Shown piece after piece: positions 16,933 to 26,707 of a stretch of 64,000 nucleotides of DNA. The first letter of the stretch is position 1, and every line of letters starts with the position of its first letter. Below the pieces are notes generated by a model. That model was not told the origin of the DNA, searched no databases, and was given only the letters and a program-made list of their open reading frames with translations. Source of the DNA: Pseudomonadota bacterium (GTDB taxonomy: Bacteria; Desulfobacterota; Desulfobulbia; Desulfobulbales; Desulfocapsaceae); the NCBI GenBank assembly GCA_018817385.1, contig JAHIUA010000033.1, positions 32,677-96,676 of the forward strand, in the 5' to 3' direction. The translations under genes were made by a program, and so were the position numbers.

Positions 16933-18618
16933 ATGCAACACGCCGCAAGCTTCTTCATAGACAGGCTGGGTATCCCCGGCGAATCGATCCACCAGGCCCT
17001 GGACCTCCAAAAGGAAAAGGGAGGGACACTGGTGCGGATACTGGTACGGCAAAACATGGTAGACGAGATTGAACTGCTCAAGAAACTGGGTCGGGAAATG
17101 GGAATGGATCATACCATCTCCCTCCCCCCCGAAATCCAGACCGAATTTACTGCCTCCATCCCCATCGCCTTTTTAAAGAAACATATCATGGTCCCGGTGG
17201 CCGTTGGTGATGACGCCTTTATCGCCATCAATGATCCCTTCAACTTCCAGGCCCTGGATGACCTCCGGCGTCTCTTGGGCTGGGTAGGGGTGCGTCCGGT
17301 GCTCTGCCCCCAGGCTGCCATTGTCTCAGCCATCAACTTTGCCTATGACATGACCCAGAACACGGCAGAGGAGGTAATGCAGGATATCGACGAAGAAGAC
17401 CCAGAGGCCTTGTTCTCCGAGATCCAAGAAACCGGAGACCTGCTTGATGACACCAGTGACTCACCGGTGATTCGCCTGGTCAATCTCATGTTTTCCCAGG
17501 CCGTACGTGATAATGCCTCTGATATCCATATCGAACCGTACCAGAACTCGTTAAAAATCCGCCAACGCCTGGACGGCATCCTCTACGGCATGTTCAACCC
17601 GCCGAAACATGTGCAGTCAGCCCTGATCTCCCGCATTAAGATTATGGCCAATCTCAACATTGCCGAGAAACGTCTCCCCCAGGACGGCCGAATAGAACTC
17701 AAGGTGGCCAACAAGGATGTGGACATCCGTGTCTCCACTCTCCCCACTGCCTTTGGCGAACGGGTGGTGCTCCGCCTCCTCGACAAGTCTTCGGTCCTTA
17801 TCTCCCTTACCGACCTGGGTATGCCAGAGGACCGCTTCATTCCCTTCTCAGAGCAGATCAGGGCAGCCAACGGAATTGTCCTGGTCACCGGCCCCACAGG
17901 AAGCGGAAAAACCACCACCCTCTATGCGGCTCTCACCTCCATCAACAACACTGATATCAACATCATCACCGTGGAAGACCCCATCGAATACCGAATCAGC
18001 GGTATTGGCCAGGTCCAGATAAATCCTAAAATCAACCTCACTTTTGCCTCTGGCCTTCGCTCCATTGTTCGCCAGGACCCGGATGTCATCCTGGTGGGAG
18101 AGATCCGCGATACCGAGACCGCCAAGATTGCCATCCAGTCGGCCCTTACCGGTCATCTGGTCTTTTCCACCCTCCATACCAACGATGCGGCCAGCGCCAT
18201 CACCCGCCTCATTGACATGGGTATAGAGCCTTTCCTCCTTTCCTCCTCCATCAATGCCATCCTGGCTCAGCGTTTGGTGCGTATTATCTGTCCCCACTGC
18301 AAGGAAGGTTATATCCCGGATCCGATTGCCATCAGAAAACTCGGCCTCACGCCAGAGGAAATGGAAGGTAAACTGGTGTACCGTGGCCAGGGCTGTTCTA
18401 AATGTCACCACACCGGATTCAAGGGACGCTGCGGTATTTTTGAACTTCTACTCATGAATCAGTCCATGAAACATCTGGTTCTTAATACGGCCAACGCCAA
18501 CGACATCAAAGATCATGCCGTCAAAAATGGGATGATCACCCTGCGCCGCGACGGCGCCGACAAGGTACTCAAAGGGATCACGACCATCGAGGAAGTGTAC
18601 CGAGTGTCTCAAGAATAA
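16933..18618 (+). CDS. gspE: Type II secretion ATPase GspE
   Basis: A 561-residue cytoplasmic ATPase that powers pseudopilus assembly. An N-terminal GspE/PilB domain (about residues 1-150) is followed by the motor domain: Walker A GPTGSGKTTTLYAAL (about 318-332), the Asp box VEDPIEY, Walker B VILVGEIRDTETA, and the His box STLHTNDAASAITRL. A tetracysteine zinc site (CPHC and CSKC, about 450-495) is typical of GspE. It is the last gene of the secretion operon. No convincing terminator follows. Confidence 0.96.
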   Translation: MQHAASFFIDRLGIPGESIHQALDLQKEKGGTLVRILVRQNMVDEIELLKKLGREMGMDHTISLPPEIQTEFTASIPIAFLKKHIMVPVAVGDDAFIAINDPFNFQALDDLRRLLGWVGVRPVLCPQAAIVSAINFAYDMTQNTAEEVMQDIDEEDPEALFSEIQETGDLLDDTSDSPVIRLVNLMFSQAVRDNASDIHIEPYQNSLKIRQRLDGILYGMFNPPKHVQSALISRIKIMANLNIAEKRLPQDGRIELKVANKDVDIRVSTLPTAFGERVVLRLLDKSSVLISLTDLGMPEDRFIPFSEQIRAANGIVLVTGPTGSGKTTTLYAALTSINNTDINIITVEDPIEYRISGIGQVQINPKINLTFASGLRSIVRQDPDVILVGEIRDTETAKIAIQSALTGHLVFSTLHTNDAASAITRLIDMGIEPFLLSSSINAILAQRLVRIICPHCKEGYIPDPIAIRKLGLTPEEMEGKLVYRGQGCSKCHHTGFKGRCGIFELLLMNQSMKHLVLNTANANDIKDHAVKNGMITLRRDGADKVLKGITTIEEVYRVSQE

Positions 18619-18813
18619 AAGCCGGGTGAAACCAGGGTGCTCTCGATACACTGTTGCGTTCCAATCTTTCTCCCCCCCTGACAGTAAACGCATAACAGCC
18701 ATCCACCCGTACCGGCAACACAGCTTTCTTGACATTGAAACACACATCGATGTCATAAGCTTAGTCATATCCTCCTAGCCCCCTTTCTCCTCCTTCCCCA
18801 CAGGAACCGATCA

Positions 18814-19620
18814 GTGGAAGCAGACAACACTTCATCTCTGGCCTGGAATATTTCTTCGGCAACAGAAGAAATGTCGACAAAGATGAACTCGGTGGCGGCG
18901 GCTAGCGAGCAGGCCTCCAACAACATCGCCATGGCTGTAGCCGCTACAAAAGAGATGAACAACACGGTACATGAAATCGCCCGGAATTCTGCCAAAGCAC
19001 GCGTAATCACCGGAAAAGCAGTAGAACATTCCAATCAGGCCTCGGTCCGTGTCGATGAACTGGGCGTAGCAGCCAGTGAAATCAGCAAGGTCACCGAAGT
19101 AATCACCGATATTTCCGAACAGACCAACCTCCTTGCTCTCAATGCCACCATAGAAGCAGCCAGGGCCGGTGAGGCAGGAAAGGGTTTTGCCATTGTCGCC
19201 AACGAAATCAAGGAATTTGCCAAACAGACGGCCAAAGCCACGAAAGAGATCAAAGGCAAGATCGAACTGATCCAGGCATCGACTCAGAAAACCGTGGGCG
19301 ATATCAAGGAACTCACTGAAGTTATTGATGACGTCAACGAAATCGTCACCTCCATTGCCACGGCCATAGAAGAACAGTCTGCCACGACCAGAAAGATTGC
19401 CGCAAACATCACCCATGCCGCCCAGGGGATAACCGATGTCAATGAAAACATGACCCAGAGTTCAACCGTATCAGATCTGATTGCCCGCGACGTCGGAGCC
19501 GTCAGCCACTCTACCACCTGTGTCAAAAATGAAGGCAACAAACTCGGTTTAGATGCCGCACAACTCAATGAACTGGCAGCCGCACTGCATGGCATGGTTA
19601 ATCGTTTCAAACTAAGCTGA
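18814..19620 (+). CDS. Truncated or soluble methyl-accepting chemotaxis protein (signalling domain only)
   Basis: 268 residues that are almost entirely an MCP cytoplasmic signalling hairpin. The highly conserved tip is [41 protein letters not shown]. There is no membrane segment, HAMP domain or sensor domain, and no C-terminal CheR-binding pentapeptide. A GTG start at 18814 has a possible ribosome site (AGGA, 7-8 bases upstream), so expression as a soluble protein is possible. Equally, it may be the remnant of a full receptor that lost its 5' end, since the upstream 190 bases have no matching coding sequence. Confidence 0.75.
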   Translation: MEADNTSSLAWNISSATEEMSTKMNSVAAASEQASNNIAMAVAATKEMNNTVHEIARNSAKARVITGKAVEHSNQASVRVDELGVAASEISKVTEVITDISEQTNLLALNATIEAARAGEAGKGFAIVANEIKEFAKQTAKATKEIKGKIELIQASTQKTVGDIKELTEVIDDVNEIVTSIATAIEEQSATTRKIAANITHAAQGITDVNENMTQSSTVSDLIARDVGAVSHSTTCVKNEGNKLGLDAAQLNELAAALHGMVNRFKLS

Positions 19621-19623
19621 CAG

Positions 19624-19689
19624 GTAACTCTTCAGCAGCGTACCATCTTTGTCCACTGCGGTTTTCTCGAATAGCACAAGTACGCTTCG
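19624..19689 (-). repeat. Dispersed intergenic repeat, copy 1 (partial, 66 nt)
   Basis: Read on the minus strand this segment matches the right-hand part of two longer copies at 34576-34699 and 61247-61370. The shared blocks are CGAAGC, TGCTATTCGA, GGACAAAGATGG and GCTGCTGAAGAGTTAC. It lies between the chemoreceptor fragment and thpR and codes for nothing recognisable. Confidence 0.65.
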
Positions 19690-19737
19690 TGTTGCACAGT
19701 TTCAGAGAATAATCTACCATAGGTGATGGGAAAAAAA

Positions 19738-20310
19738 GTGGTTCGACTCTTTACCGCCATAGACCTGCCAGAGGAACAAGGCAGATTCCTCCATCGCCTG
19801 GCCAGGGAACTCTCTGGGGTACGCGTTACCCCTCAGGCGCAGCTGCATCTGACCCTGAACTTTATTGGTGAAGTAGATATGCTGCTCTTCCATAAACTGC
19901 GGCAAGGATACCTAACCGTCACAGCAGCTCCCTTTTCTTTGTCCCTCCAGGATGTAGGGACCTTCCCAGCCAAGGGGACAGCGAATATTCTCTGGGCCGG
20001 GGTGGCTCCCTGTCAACCATTGTTGCAACTCCAGCAACTTCTCAAAGAAAGGATCTTAGATACAGAAATTGCTCAGGAGGCGAGAGTTTTCCACCCCCAT
20101 ATTACCCTGGCCAGAATCAAAAACAGTTCTCGAGAGCAGCTCTCTTCCTTCTGCAAGGCCCATGCATCGTTGGCCTTGCCCCCTTTTGAAGTCACTGCAT
20201 TCAATCTCTATTCCAGCAGCCTTTTCGCAACAGGTGTAACGCATACTCTGGAACAACGGTTTAGATTAGAGAAGAATGGAGCAGCCTCCCTGCCCACCGA
20301 CTCGAAGTAG
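19738..20310 (+). CDS. thpR: RNA 2',3'-cyclic phosphodiesterase (2H family)
   Basis: About 190 residues of the 2H phosphoesterase superfamily. The two catalytic HxTx motifs are HLTLNF (about residue 38) and HPHITLAR (about 121). The enzyme opens 2',3'-cyclic phosphates on RNA ends and was historically called 2'-5' RNA ligase. I chose the GTG at 19738 because it gives VVRLFTAIDLP, the family's usual N-terminus, and AGGTGAT just upstream matches the anti-Shine-Dalgarno sequence; ATG 19726 is the alternative. It stands alone between repeats. Confidence 0.9.
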   Translation: MVRLFTAIDLPEEQGRFLHRLARELSGVRVTPQAQLHLTLNFIGEVDMLLFHKLRQGYLTVTAAPFSLSLQDVGTFPAKGTANILWAGVAPCQPLLQLQQLLKERILDTEIAQEARVFHPHITLARIKNSSREQLSSFCKAHASLALPPFEVTAFNLYSSSLFATGVTHTLEQRFRLEKNGAASLPTDSK

Positions 20311-20459
20311 ATGGTTCTGCAAGGGGCCGATGAAGAAATCTCCGATACCGGCGCAAGCCGATTCCAGGGATATGGAAGACCACGATAGTGACAACGACTG
20401 AACAACGAGGAGTTCATGCCAGTCCTCGATTGGTACCTTCGGAACAGACCCTGGCCCCA

Positions 20460-20498
20460 GGAGTCTGACGGACTAAGATATAAATCCGACAGGCTTCC
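20460..20498. repeat. Short MITE-like inverted repeat (copy A)
   Basis: The arms GGAGTCTGACGGACTA (20460-20475) and TAAATCCGACAGGCTTCC (20481-20498) are imperfect inverted repeats almost touching each other. The arms resemble the ends of the 162-bp element at 23033-23194, so this may be an internally deleted copy. It lies just beyond the 3' end of the diguanylate cyclase gene. Confidence 0.5.
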
Positions 20499-20528
20499 AG
20501 AGGATAAACATACTTTCTTTGACTCTCT

Positions 20529-22802
20529 TTATACCTTGTTCTTCTTTTCCCGTTTCGCCTGATACATTCTCCCATCTGCCCGGTTCATCAACTGCTCCAG
20601 ACTTTCTTTCTCCTCATACCTGGCAATTCCAAAACTGATGGACATTGTAAAAGACAATTCACCCTTTGCGTTTACCTCCTCAACAGCCTCAATCATTCGC
20701 CTGGAAATCGCCTCGTTGCTGCTCGTTCCAGAGCGACAACTGGTAAATACAGCAAACTCATCTCCACCCAAACGAGCTACAATGTCAGGCTGGCGAAACA
20801 TTTTCTTCAACAATAAGGCGGTGGATCGTATGGCCAGATCACCCGCTTTATGCCCCTGCAAATCATTGATCGTTTTGAGATTATCAAGATCAATATAGGT
20901 AATAAAGGCATCTTGATCACTACGCCGGACAGCGGACAGCTGTTTTTTGGCAAAGAGCAGAAATCCACGACGATTATAAATTCCTGTCAACTTATCGGTA
21001 ATGGCCATATCTCTAAGCTTCTGCTCCATCTTTCTGAAGAGGGTGATATCCTGAAAATCCTCCACAAAGCCGGTGAAATTACCATTCCTGTCCCGGAGAG
21101 AAGCGGCAGTGACAATACATTCAATGTCTCTGTCCGCGGCCATTTTTTTCTGCATTTCCGTTTTAAAACGCTCTGCACCTGAAGCGAGACGATCCAAGGG
21201 ACAACTTATGGTCCCACAGTTGGGACCTGGGAAAACTTCATAGCACTTTTTGCCGACAATCTCTGCAGAAGTTCTGGACACCATGTCGCAAAAGGCGGTG
21301 TTAACCCGCTGGACTACATGATTGGCATCAATAATACGCATTCCGTTGGCTGCCGTATTAAAAATTTGATCCAACTCCAGATGTGATTCAAGCAATAAGT
21401 CTTCTGCTTCTTTCCTCTCTGAGATATCAAAAGCCGATCCGACCAGAAAAAGCACTTTGCCGTCGCTACCAATCAGGGGAGCCTTGTGAACTATCAGGGT
21501 ATGCCGACTCCCATCTGCAAAACAATACTCAATCTGCTTTTTCACTACCTGTTTGCTTGCCAAGACCTCTTCGTCCATATGCTGCTCTATGACAGACTGT
21601 TCCTTCCAGATGTCACTTGATTGTTGCTGCTCTCTCGTGTCTCGGGCCGGAGCAATCGTCTCACTGAAAGCAGTGTTACAGCCAGAAAGGTTCCCTTCCG
21701 GGGTTTTAAACCAGACGGGTGTAGGGATTGCCTCGATCAGCTGTTGTTGAAAACGAATCCGCTCTGCTTTTCGTTTATTGGCCATGAAATGAAGATAAAA
21801 GGACACGCAAAGGAGAGTCCCAAGAACGATATGGATCACATTTACTTTTTGGCGAATAGCCTGGAGAACGGTGTCGCGACCATAACTGATAAAATACCCG
21901 ACCTCTTGGCCACTGATATCATTGAGCAACTGGAAGGTGACGAGATAATCTTTGCCGGACCAATGAACCGGTATGGCGAATTTTTCCTGCGTGCCAACCT
22001 GCTTCTCGATACGCCCCTTGAGCAGTTCATTAATGCTTGTCATCTCAGAAAAATCCAAATGCCCTTCATGATCACTCTTATGGAAGGCCAGATCATCCTT
22101 TTCATGAAAATAGTCTGGCAGAAGGAGACTGCTCAGGTAATCTTCGGAAGATTCAATTTTATTCTTTTTAGCCAGGGCATCTTTTCGTAAGAGAAGATAG
22201 TATTCGATGTTAAAAACGTTCTGGAGGACATTTTCTACTGAATAAAAAGGGACGCCTGTCTCCACTGTGCCAAGGTGGACACCCCCTTTACTAATGGGAA
22301 AGACATAGCGAAAGGCATAATCGTTTTGTCCAATTTCAAAGCCCTCTACATATCGCTGTTCTGTATTCGCCAGACGAAGCGATTCACGGAAAGGAAAAAG
22401 CTGGTCGCCAAACTTTTCCGGTATATGAAGACGTAAGAAACTGGTTCCATCCGAGAAGTGGAATTGGACCTGCTTAAAGCCCAGCAAAAACAACCGTTGA
22501 TAGGAAGGTAACAGGCACCGATACAGGCGATTCCTGAGTTCATCCCGGCGCTCAGGATTATTCCTGGCCTCTGAATAAAGGCTCACGATCTCCTCTGCAC
22601 CAAATACTTCATTGACAACAATTTCAGCCTGTCGAGCAAAGGAGTTGAGAACAAACTTGAACTCCTTTTCCTGACTAATGAGATGCTGCTGGATATAAAA
22701 GTCGACATCATACTTTTCCCCTCTGTCAACCATGGCAAAGATAATGCCTTGAAAGAGGATAAAGACTCCGATATAAATGAGACCTGATCGCAACGTTCCC
22801 AT
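20529..22802 (-). CDS. Membrane diguanylate cyclase with periplasmic sensor, two PAS domains and GGDEF
   Basis: A 757-residue signalling protein. Two membrane segments (about 6-22 and 325-345) enclose a large periplasmic region of about 300 residues, probably of the double-Cache type. Two PAS domains follow (about 355-470 and 480-600); the second holds CYEVFPGPNCGTISCP, a Cys-containing loop. The GGDEF domain (about 605-757) has an intact active site, RLGGDEFAVF, and an RxxD inhibitory site (RQPD) five residues upstream, so it should make cyclic di-GMP under product inhibition. No EAL domain is present. It is a single gene flanked by two MITE-like repeats. Confidence 0.93.
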   Translation of the reverse strand: MGTLRSGLIYIGVFILFQGIIFAMVDRGEKYDVDFYIQQHLISQEKEFKFVLNSFARQAEIVVNEVFGAEEIVSLYSEARNNPERRDELRNRLYRCLLPSYQRLFLLGFKQVQFHFSDGTSFLRLHIPEKFGDQLFPFRESLRLANTEQRYVEGFEIGQNDYAFRYVFPISKGGVHLGTVETGVPFYSVENVLQNVFNIEYYLLLRKDALAKKNKIESSEDYLSSLLLPDYFHEKDDLAFHKSDHEGHLDFSEMTSINELLKGRIEKQVGTQEKFAIPVHWSGKDYLVTFQLLNDISGQEVGYFISYGRDTVLQAIRQKVNVIHIVLGTLLCVSFYLHFMANKRKAERIRFQQQLIEAIPTPVWFKTPEGNLSGCNTAFSETIAPARDTREQQQSSDIWKEQSVIEQHMDEEVLASKQVVKKQIEYCFADGSRHTLIVHKAPLIGSDGKVLFLVGSAFDISERKEAEDLLLESHLELDQIFNTAANGMRIIDANHVVQRVNTAFCDMVSRTSAEIVGKKCYEVFPGPNCGTISCPLDRLASGAERFKTEMQKKMAADRDIECIVTAASLRDRNGNFTGFVEDFQDITLFRKMEQKLRDMAITDKLTGIYNRRGFLLFAKKQLSAVRRSDQDAFITYIDLDNLKTINDLQGHKAGDLAIRSTALLLKKMFRQPDIVARLGGDEFAVFTSCRSGTSSNEAISRRMIEAVEEVNAKGELSFTMSISFGIARYEEKESLEQLMNRADGRMYQAKREKKNKV

Positions 22803-23032
22803 AAAACTTCTACATCCTGTAATAATCGAGCGCTTACCCCTGTAGGGCGTGCCAACATCACTATCTCGATGTAGTGTAGCATCAAACTATTTGAATCAGA
22901 AAGGAAAAATTCAGAGAAACCTCTCTCTTGTACCTTTTCAAAAAAAAGAGGCCTCAAGCAGGTCTGCAGTCATCCCCCCGCAGACGAAAGAAGAGATTGA
23001 TTTTGCAGAGACTTGAAAAACGAAAATACTTA

Positions 23033-23194
23033 GGAGTCTGTCGGATTTAGAGAATCGTAGGGAAAATTAGAGAAATCGAGACCAGATTTTCATGGATTTG
23101 AGGCGAATAGCAGGTCTATTTAACGAAAAGCCATGGAAATATGGGCCGATTTGTCAAATTTGCAGCAGATTTATGTCTAAGTCCGACAGGCTCC
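23033..23194. repeat. MITE-like element with terminal inverted repeats (copy B, 162 bp)
   Basis: The left end GGAGTCTGTCGGATTTA (23033-23049) and the right end TAAGTCCGACAGGCTCC (23178-23194) are inverted repeats matching at about 15 of 17 positions. The 128-bp interior has no convincing gene. The form is that of a non-autonomous transposable element or a small REP-type palindrome unit; no transposase is in the window. The rest of the 22803-23437 spacer contains only the ffh promoter. Confidence 0.6.
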
Positions 23195-23269
23195 TGGCTG
23201 CTTCCATAAAAAACTTATTGCTCTGCCGCAAATCCTTTTCACTTTTTTCATCTCAAAGACGTTCGTTGC

Positions 23270-23298
23270 TTGACAGAATATTTTATTTTAAGTATTTT
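23270..23298 (+). promoter_or_regulatory. Candidate sigma-70 promoter for ffh
   Basis: A perfect -35 box TTGACA (23270-23275), a 17-nt AT-rich spacer and TATTTT (23293-23298) as -10, about 140 bases before the ffh start codon. This is a pattern match only. Confidence 0.45.
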
Positions 23299-23437
23299 TA
23301 GTGATTTTTCGATCATATTTTATCTCCTTGGCCGCAAGTGATTCACAATTCACCTGTCATGCACAAGAAAATATTATCTTTATCAACCATAATTCAACCA
23401 GTTACCCGAAAAAGGGTCACAATGGCGACTACCTGAT

Positions 23438-24790
23438 ATGTTTGACAATCTGACAGACCGGCTGGAAGGAGTATTCAAGAAACTTCGTGGCACCGGAATA
23501 TTAACCGAAGAGAATATTCAGGAATCCATGCGCGAAGTGCGTATGGCCCTGCTCGAGGCAGATGTCAACTTCCAGGTCGTTAAAGAGTTCATCGCCAATA
23601 TAACTGAAAAGTCTGTAGGCTTAGAGGTAACCAAGACCCTGTCACCAGGACAGCAGATCATCAAGATAGTTCACGATGAGCTCATTGAACTCCTCGGCGG
23701 CAATACTGAACAGATCCGTCTTGATGGCCGACAGCCTGTGACAATCATGATGGCAGGCCTTCAGGGCTCAGGTAAAACAACCACCTCCGGCAAGCTTGCA
23801 AAGATGCTCAAGGAAAAAGGGCGGCGACCCTACCTGGTCCCGGCAGATATCTATCGCCCTGCAGCCATTGAACAGCTGCAGGTACTTGGAGAAAAACTGG
23901 ACATTCCGGTTCATCCCTCTACCACTGACAGCAAACCAGTCGAAATCTGTCGTCAGGCCATGGAAGCAGCCGCCAAAAAAGGCTATGACACCCTGATCTT
24001 CGATACAGCCGGTCGTCTCCATGTCGACGAAGAGCTCATGAACGAGCTCAAAGATATCCAGAGTTCTATCAAACTCTCCGAGATCCTCTTTGTTGCCGAC
24101 TCCATGACCGGACAGGATGCGGTAACAGTTGCTGACAAGTTTAATCAGGCCCTTGAAATAACTGGTGTGATCCTGACCAAGATGGAAGGTGATGCCAGGG
24201 GCGGTGCTGCACTCTCCATCAAGAATATAACCGGCAAGCCCATCAAATTTGTCGGTATCGGTGAAGGCCTTGACGCCCTGGAAGTGTTCCACCCGGATCG
24301 TATGGCCTCCAGAATTCTGGGAATGGGTGATGTCCTTACCCTGATCGAAAAAGCAGAAGCGGTCGTTGACAAACAAGAGGCCAACAAACTCGCAAAAAAA
24401 CTGCGCCAGTCCACATTCACTCTGGAAGATTTTCTGGGTCAGATCCAGCAGATCAAAAAGATGGGCTCTCTTGACCAGATTCTCGGGATGATTCCTGGAA
24501 TCAACAAACTCAAACAGCTTAAAGACGCTCCTAAACCTGACGAAAAGGAATTGGCCAAGACCGAGGCCATCATCCGCTCTATGACCAGGAAGGAACGGCA
24601 GAACCACAAGATCATCAACGGAAGCCGCAGACAACGTATCGCGAACGGTTCCGGAACCTCGGTCTCGGATGTGAACCGTGTTATCAAAAGTTACGCGGCC
24701 ATGCTCAAGATGATGAAAAACATGCGAGGAAAACCCGGGCTCGTCACCGGTAAAAAACGACGGAAAATGCCTAAGGGCATGCGTAAATAA
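23438..24790 (+). CDS. ffh: Signal recognition particle protein Ffh
   Basis: A 450-residue GTPase that delivers nascent membrane proteins to SecYEG. It has the N domain (MFDNLTDRLEGVFKKLRG), the G domain with GLQGSGKTTTSGKLA (about residues 107-121), DTAGRLHVDEELM, and TKMEGDARGGAALS. The Met-rich M domain that binds 4.5S RNA and signal peptides is about 330-450 (MTRKERQNHKIINGSRRQRIANGSGTS). Length and domain order are standard. It heads the ribosomal/tRNA-modification cluster, 97 bases before rpsP. Confidence 0.98.
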   Translation: MFDNLTDRLEGVFKKLRGTGILTEENIQESMREVRMALLEADVNFQVVKEFIANITEKSVGLEVTKTLSPGQQIIKIVHDELIELLGGNTEQIRLDGRQPVTIMMAGLQGSGKTTTSGKLAKMLKEKGRRPYLVPADIYRPAAIEQLQVLGEKLDIPVHPSTTDSKPVEICRQAMEAAAKKGYDTLIFDTAGRLHVDEELMNELKDIQSSIKLSEILFVADSMTGQDAVTVADKFNQALEITGVILTKMEGDARGGAALSIKNITGKPIKFVGIGEGLDALEVFHPDRMASRILGMGDVLTLIEKAEAVVDKQEANKLAKKLRQSTFTLEDFLGQIQQIKKMGSLDQILGMIPGINKLKQLKDAPKPDEKELAKTEAIIRSMTRKERQNHKIINGSRRQRIANGSGTSVSDVNRVIKSYAAMLKMMKNMRGKPGLVTGKKRRKMPKGMRK

Positions 24791-24887
24791 AAATATTTTT
24801 TCAGCCTTAATGGCAGAGAAATATGGCATAAAGCCTGATTCATAGGAACCCTGATGAGGTTTCACATAACCGGAGGAATTATCTGGA

Positions 24888-25133
24888 ATGGCAGTTCGAA
24901 TTCGTTTAACCAGACTTGGCAGGAAGAAGAAACCTTTTTATCGTATCGTTGTTGCTGACAGTGAATGCAAACGTGATGGAAAATTTCTTGATGTGGTAGG
25001 CACTTATGATCCTCTTCAGGATCCAGTCGTTATTGTTGTTAATGACGCAAAGCTTCAGGATTGGCTGGGAAGAGGCGCTTTACCCACCACAACTGTGAAG
25101 AGTCTTCTCAAAAAAGCTCCGGCAACCGAGTAG
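24888..25133 (+). CDS. rpsP: 30S ribosomal protein S16
   Basis: An 81-residue protein with the bS16 signature MAVRIRLTRLGRKKKPFYRIVVADS and GTYDPLQDP. It binds 16S rRNA early in small-subunit assembly. A strong ribosome site (CCGGAGGAAT) precedes the ATG. It is followed after 6 bases by khpA, in the conserved order rpsP-khpA-rimM-trmD-rplS. Confidence 0.98.
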   Translation: MAVRIRLTRLGRKKKPFYRIVVADSECKRDGKFLDVVGTYDPLQDPVVIVVNDAKLQDWLGRGALPTTTVKSLLKKAPATE

Positions 25134-25139
25134 CGGACC

Positions 25140-25370
25140 ATGCAGGAACTGATCACTTTTATTGCCAGATCACTGGTAGACAATCCCGAAGGTGTGCAGG
25201 TGACTGTCACCGAAGAAGATGATACTGTAGTTATTGATTTGGCTGTTGATAAGGATGACCTGGGAAAAGTGATCGGCAAACAGGGGAGAACAGCAAGGGC
25301 CATGCGCTCTCTTCTCGCTGCCACTGCCGGAAAGGATGATAAAAAATCTCGTCTCAATATCCTGGAATAG
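25140..25370 (+). CDS. khpA: KH-domain RNA-binding protein KhpA
   Basis: A 76-residue single KH domain with the GxxG loop in GKVIGKQGRTARAMRSLL and the N-terminus MQELITFIARSLVDNPEGVQV. KhpA/YlqC proteins bind structured RNA and typically sit between rpsP and rimM, as here. The exact RNA targets are not predictable from sequence. It is separated from rpsP by 6 and from rimM by 12 bases. Confidence 0.95.
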   Translation: MQELITFIARSLVDNPEGVQVTVTEEDDTVVIDLAVDKDDLGKVIGKQGRTARAMRSLLAATAGKDDKKSRLNILE

Positions 25371-25382
25371 CCTCCGATAAAA

Positions 25383-25934
25383 ATGACAGATAGTTTCTCC
25401 TTTCCGACAGACGACTATGTGCTGATCGGAAAAATCACCAAAGCCCATGGATTAAAGGGTGAGGTGAAGATCATGAGCTTTTCTGGTCGGCCCCAAAATA
25501 TCAGCCAGTATCGGCATGTTGTTTTGGTTTCAGAACAGGGACGACTGACGCCTCCTTTTACTGTTGTCAGATCACGGCCTAGCAACAAGGAGGCCATCGT
25601 CGTTATTGAAGGCATTAACGATCGAAGCCATGCAGAGGGCCTCAGCGGATACGGAGTCCTTGTCCGCAAAGACGAGCTGCCGCAGCTCAAGGGAGATGAG
25701 TTCTATCTCCATGAATTGCAAGGACTTCATGTTACCACTGATGAAGGGGTACGTCTGGGCACAGTGCAAGCTTTTCTCGACAATGGAGCGCAGGACATTC
25801 TTGTTATCAGAAAAGGAAATGACGAGTTTTTAATTCCTCTCATCCCCGGTATGATTGTTGAACGCAACAAGGAAGCGATGATAATTGCACCACCGCCGGG
25901 ACTGATTGACATCAACTGCGATGAGAAGAACTAG
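25383..25934 (+). CDS. rimM: Ribosome maturation factor RimM
   Basis: A 183-residue two-domain protein. The N-terminal RimM domain begins [19 protein letters not shown], and the C-terminal PRC-barrel domain contains [24 protein letters not shown] and [22 protein letters not shown]. RimM binds S19 and helps assemble the 30S head. It lies within the conserved cluster 12 bases after khpA and 14 bases before trmD. Confidence 0.97.
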   Translation: MTDSFSFPTDDYVLIGKITKAHGLKGEVKIMSFSGRPQNISQYRHVVLVSEQGRLTPPFTVVRSRPSNKEAIVVIEGINDRSHAEGLSGYGVLVRKDELPQLKGDEFYLHELQGLHVTTDEGVRLGTVQAFLDNGAQDILVIRKGNDEFLIPLIPGMIVERNKEAMIIAPPPGLIDINCDEKN

Positions 25935-25948
25935 GGACAGACGACCCT

Positions 25949-26707
25949 GTGATTTTTGATATCCTAACCATCTTCCCAGATCTGTTGGAGTCGCCTTTGA
26001 ATGAGTCCATCATTCGCCGGGCGAGAGAGGCTGATCAGGTTCAGATAGAAATCACCAATATTCGTGATTTTGCTGAAGATAAACACTCCATGACTGATGA
26101 CAGGCCTTTTGGAGGTGGTGAGGGAATGGTCATGAAGCCGGAACCACTGACGGCAGCGTTACAATCGGTCAGAGCAAAAAAAGGACCTGGTCGTGTCATC
26201 CTGCTTAGTCCCCAGGGGCGGCAGTACAGTCAAAAAATCGCAGGAGAGCTGAGCCGAGAGCAACATATCATTTTTGTCTGTGGCCGCTATGAGGGTGTGG
26301 ACGAGAGGTTCATATCTGCCGCGGTAGAAGACGAGATATCCATTGGTGACTATATCCTCACCGGTGGAGAACTGGCAGCGATGGTCATCATTGACTCAAT
26401 AACCAGGCTATTGCCAGGAGTTCTTGGCTGCGCTGACTCTGCTGAAAAGGATACTTTCAGTAGACAGTTACTTAAACACGCGCAGTACACCAGACCGAGA
26501 GATTTTGCAGGCCAAGAGGTACCGGAGATACTGCTTTCCGGGGACCACGAACGGATTGAACAATATCGTTTTCTTGAGTCTGTGCGCAGAACCATGGACC
26601 GTCGTCCAGACCTTCTGCAAAAAGAGGTATTCAGCAAGGCTGAGATCAAATTGCTCAAGAAAAATCAGCTCTACGACAAGGTGAAAGCGTTGCAGAAGGA
26701 ACAATGA
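25949..26707 (+). CDS. trmD: tRNA (guanine37-N1)-methyltransferase TrmD
   Basis: A 252-residue SPOUT-fold enzyme that methylates G37 of tRNAs and prevents frameshifting. Typical motifs are [43 protein letters not shown] and [15 protein letters not shown], with the trefoil-knot AdoMet site near residues 110-145. It starts at a GTG, 14 bases after rimM. It overlaps the next methyltransferase gene by four bases (ATGA). Confidence 0.97.
   Translation: MIFDILTIFPDLLESPLNESIIRRAREADQVQIEITNIRDFAEDKHSMTDDRPFGGGEGMVMKPEPLTAALQSVRAKKGPGRVILLSPQGRQYSQKIAGELSREQHIIFVCGRYEGVDERFISAAVEDEISIGDYILTGGELAAMVIIDSITRLLPGVLGCADSAEKDTFSRQLLKHAQYTRPRDFAGQEVPEILLSGDHERIEQYRFLESVRRTMDRRPDLLQKEVFSKAEIKLLKKNQLYDKVKALQKEQ

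Noticed and set aside
23768..24865. Long minus-strand frame (365 residues) opposite ffh
   Set aside because: Antisense shadow of a highly conserved gene, with no domain pattern. Similar minus-strand frames opposite gspD, gspE, sbcC and ftsH were rejected for the same reason.
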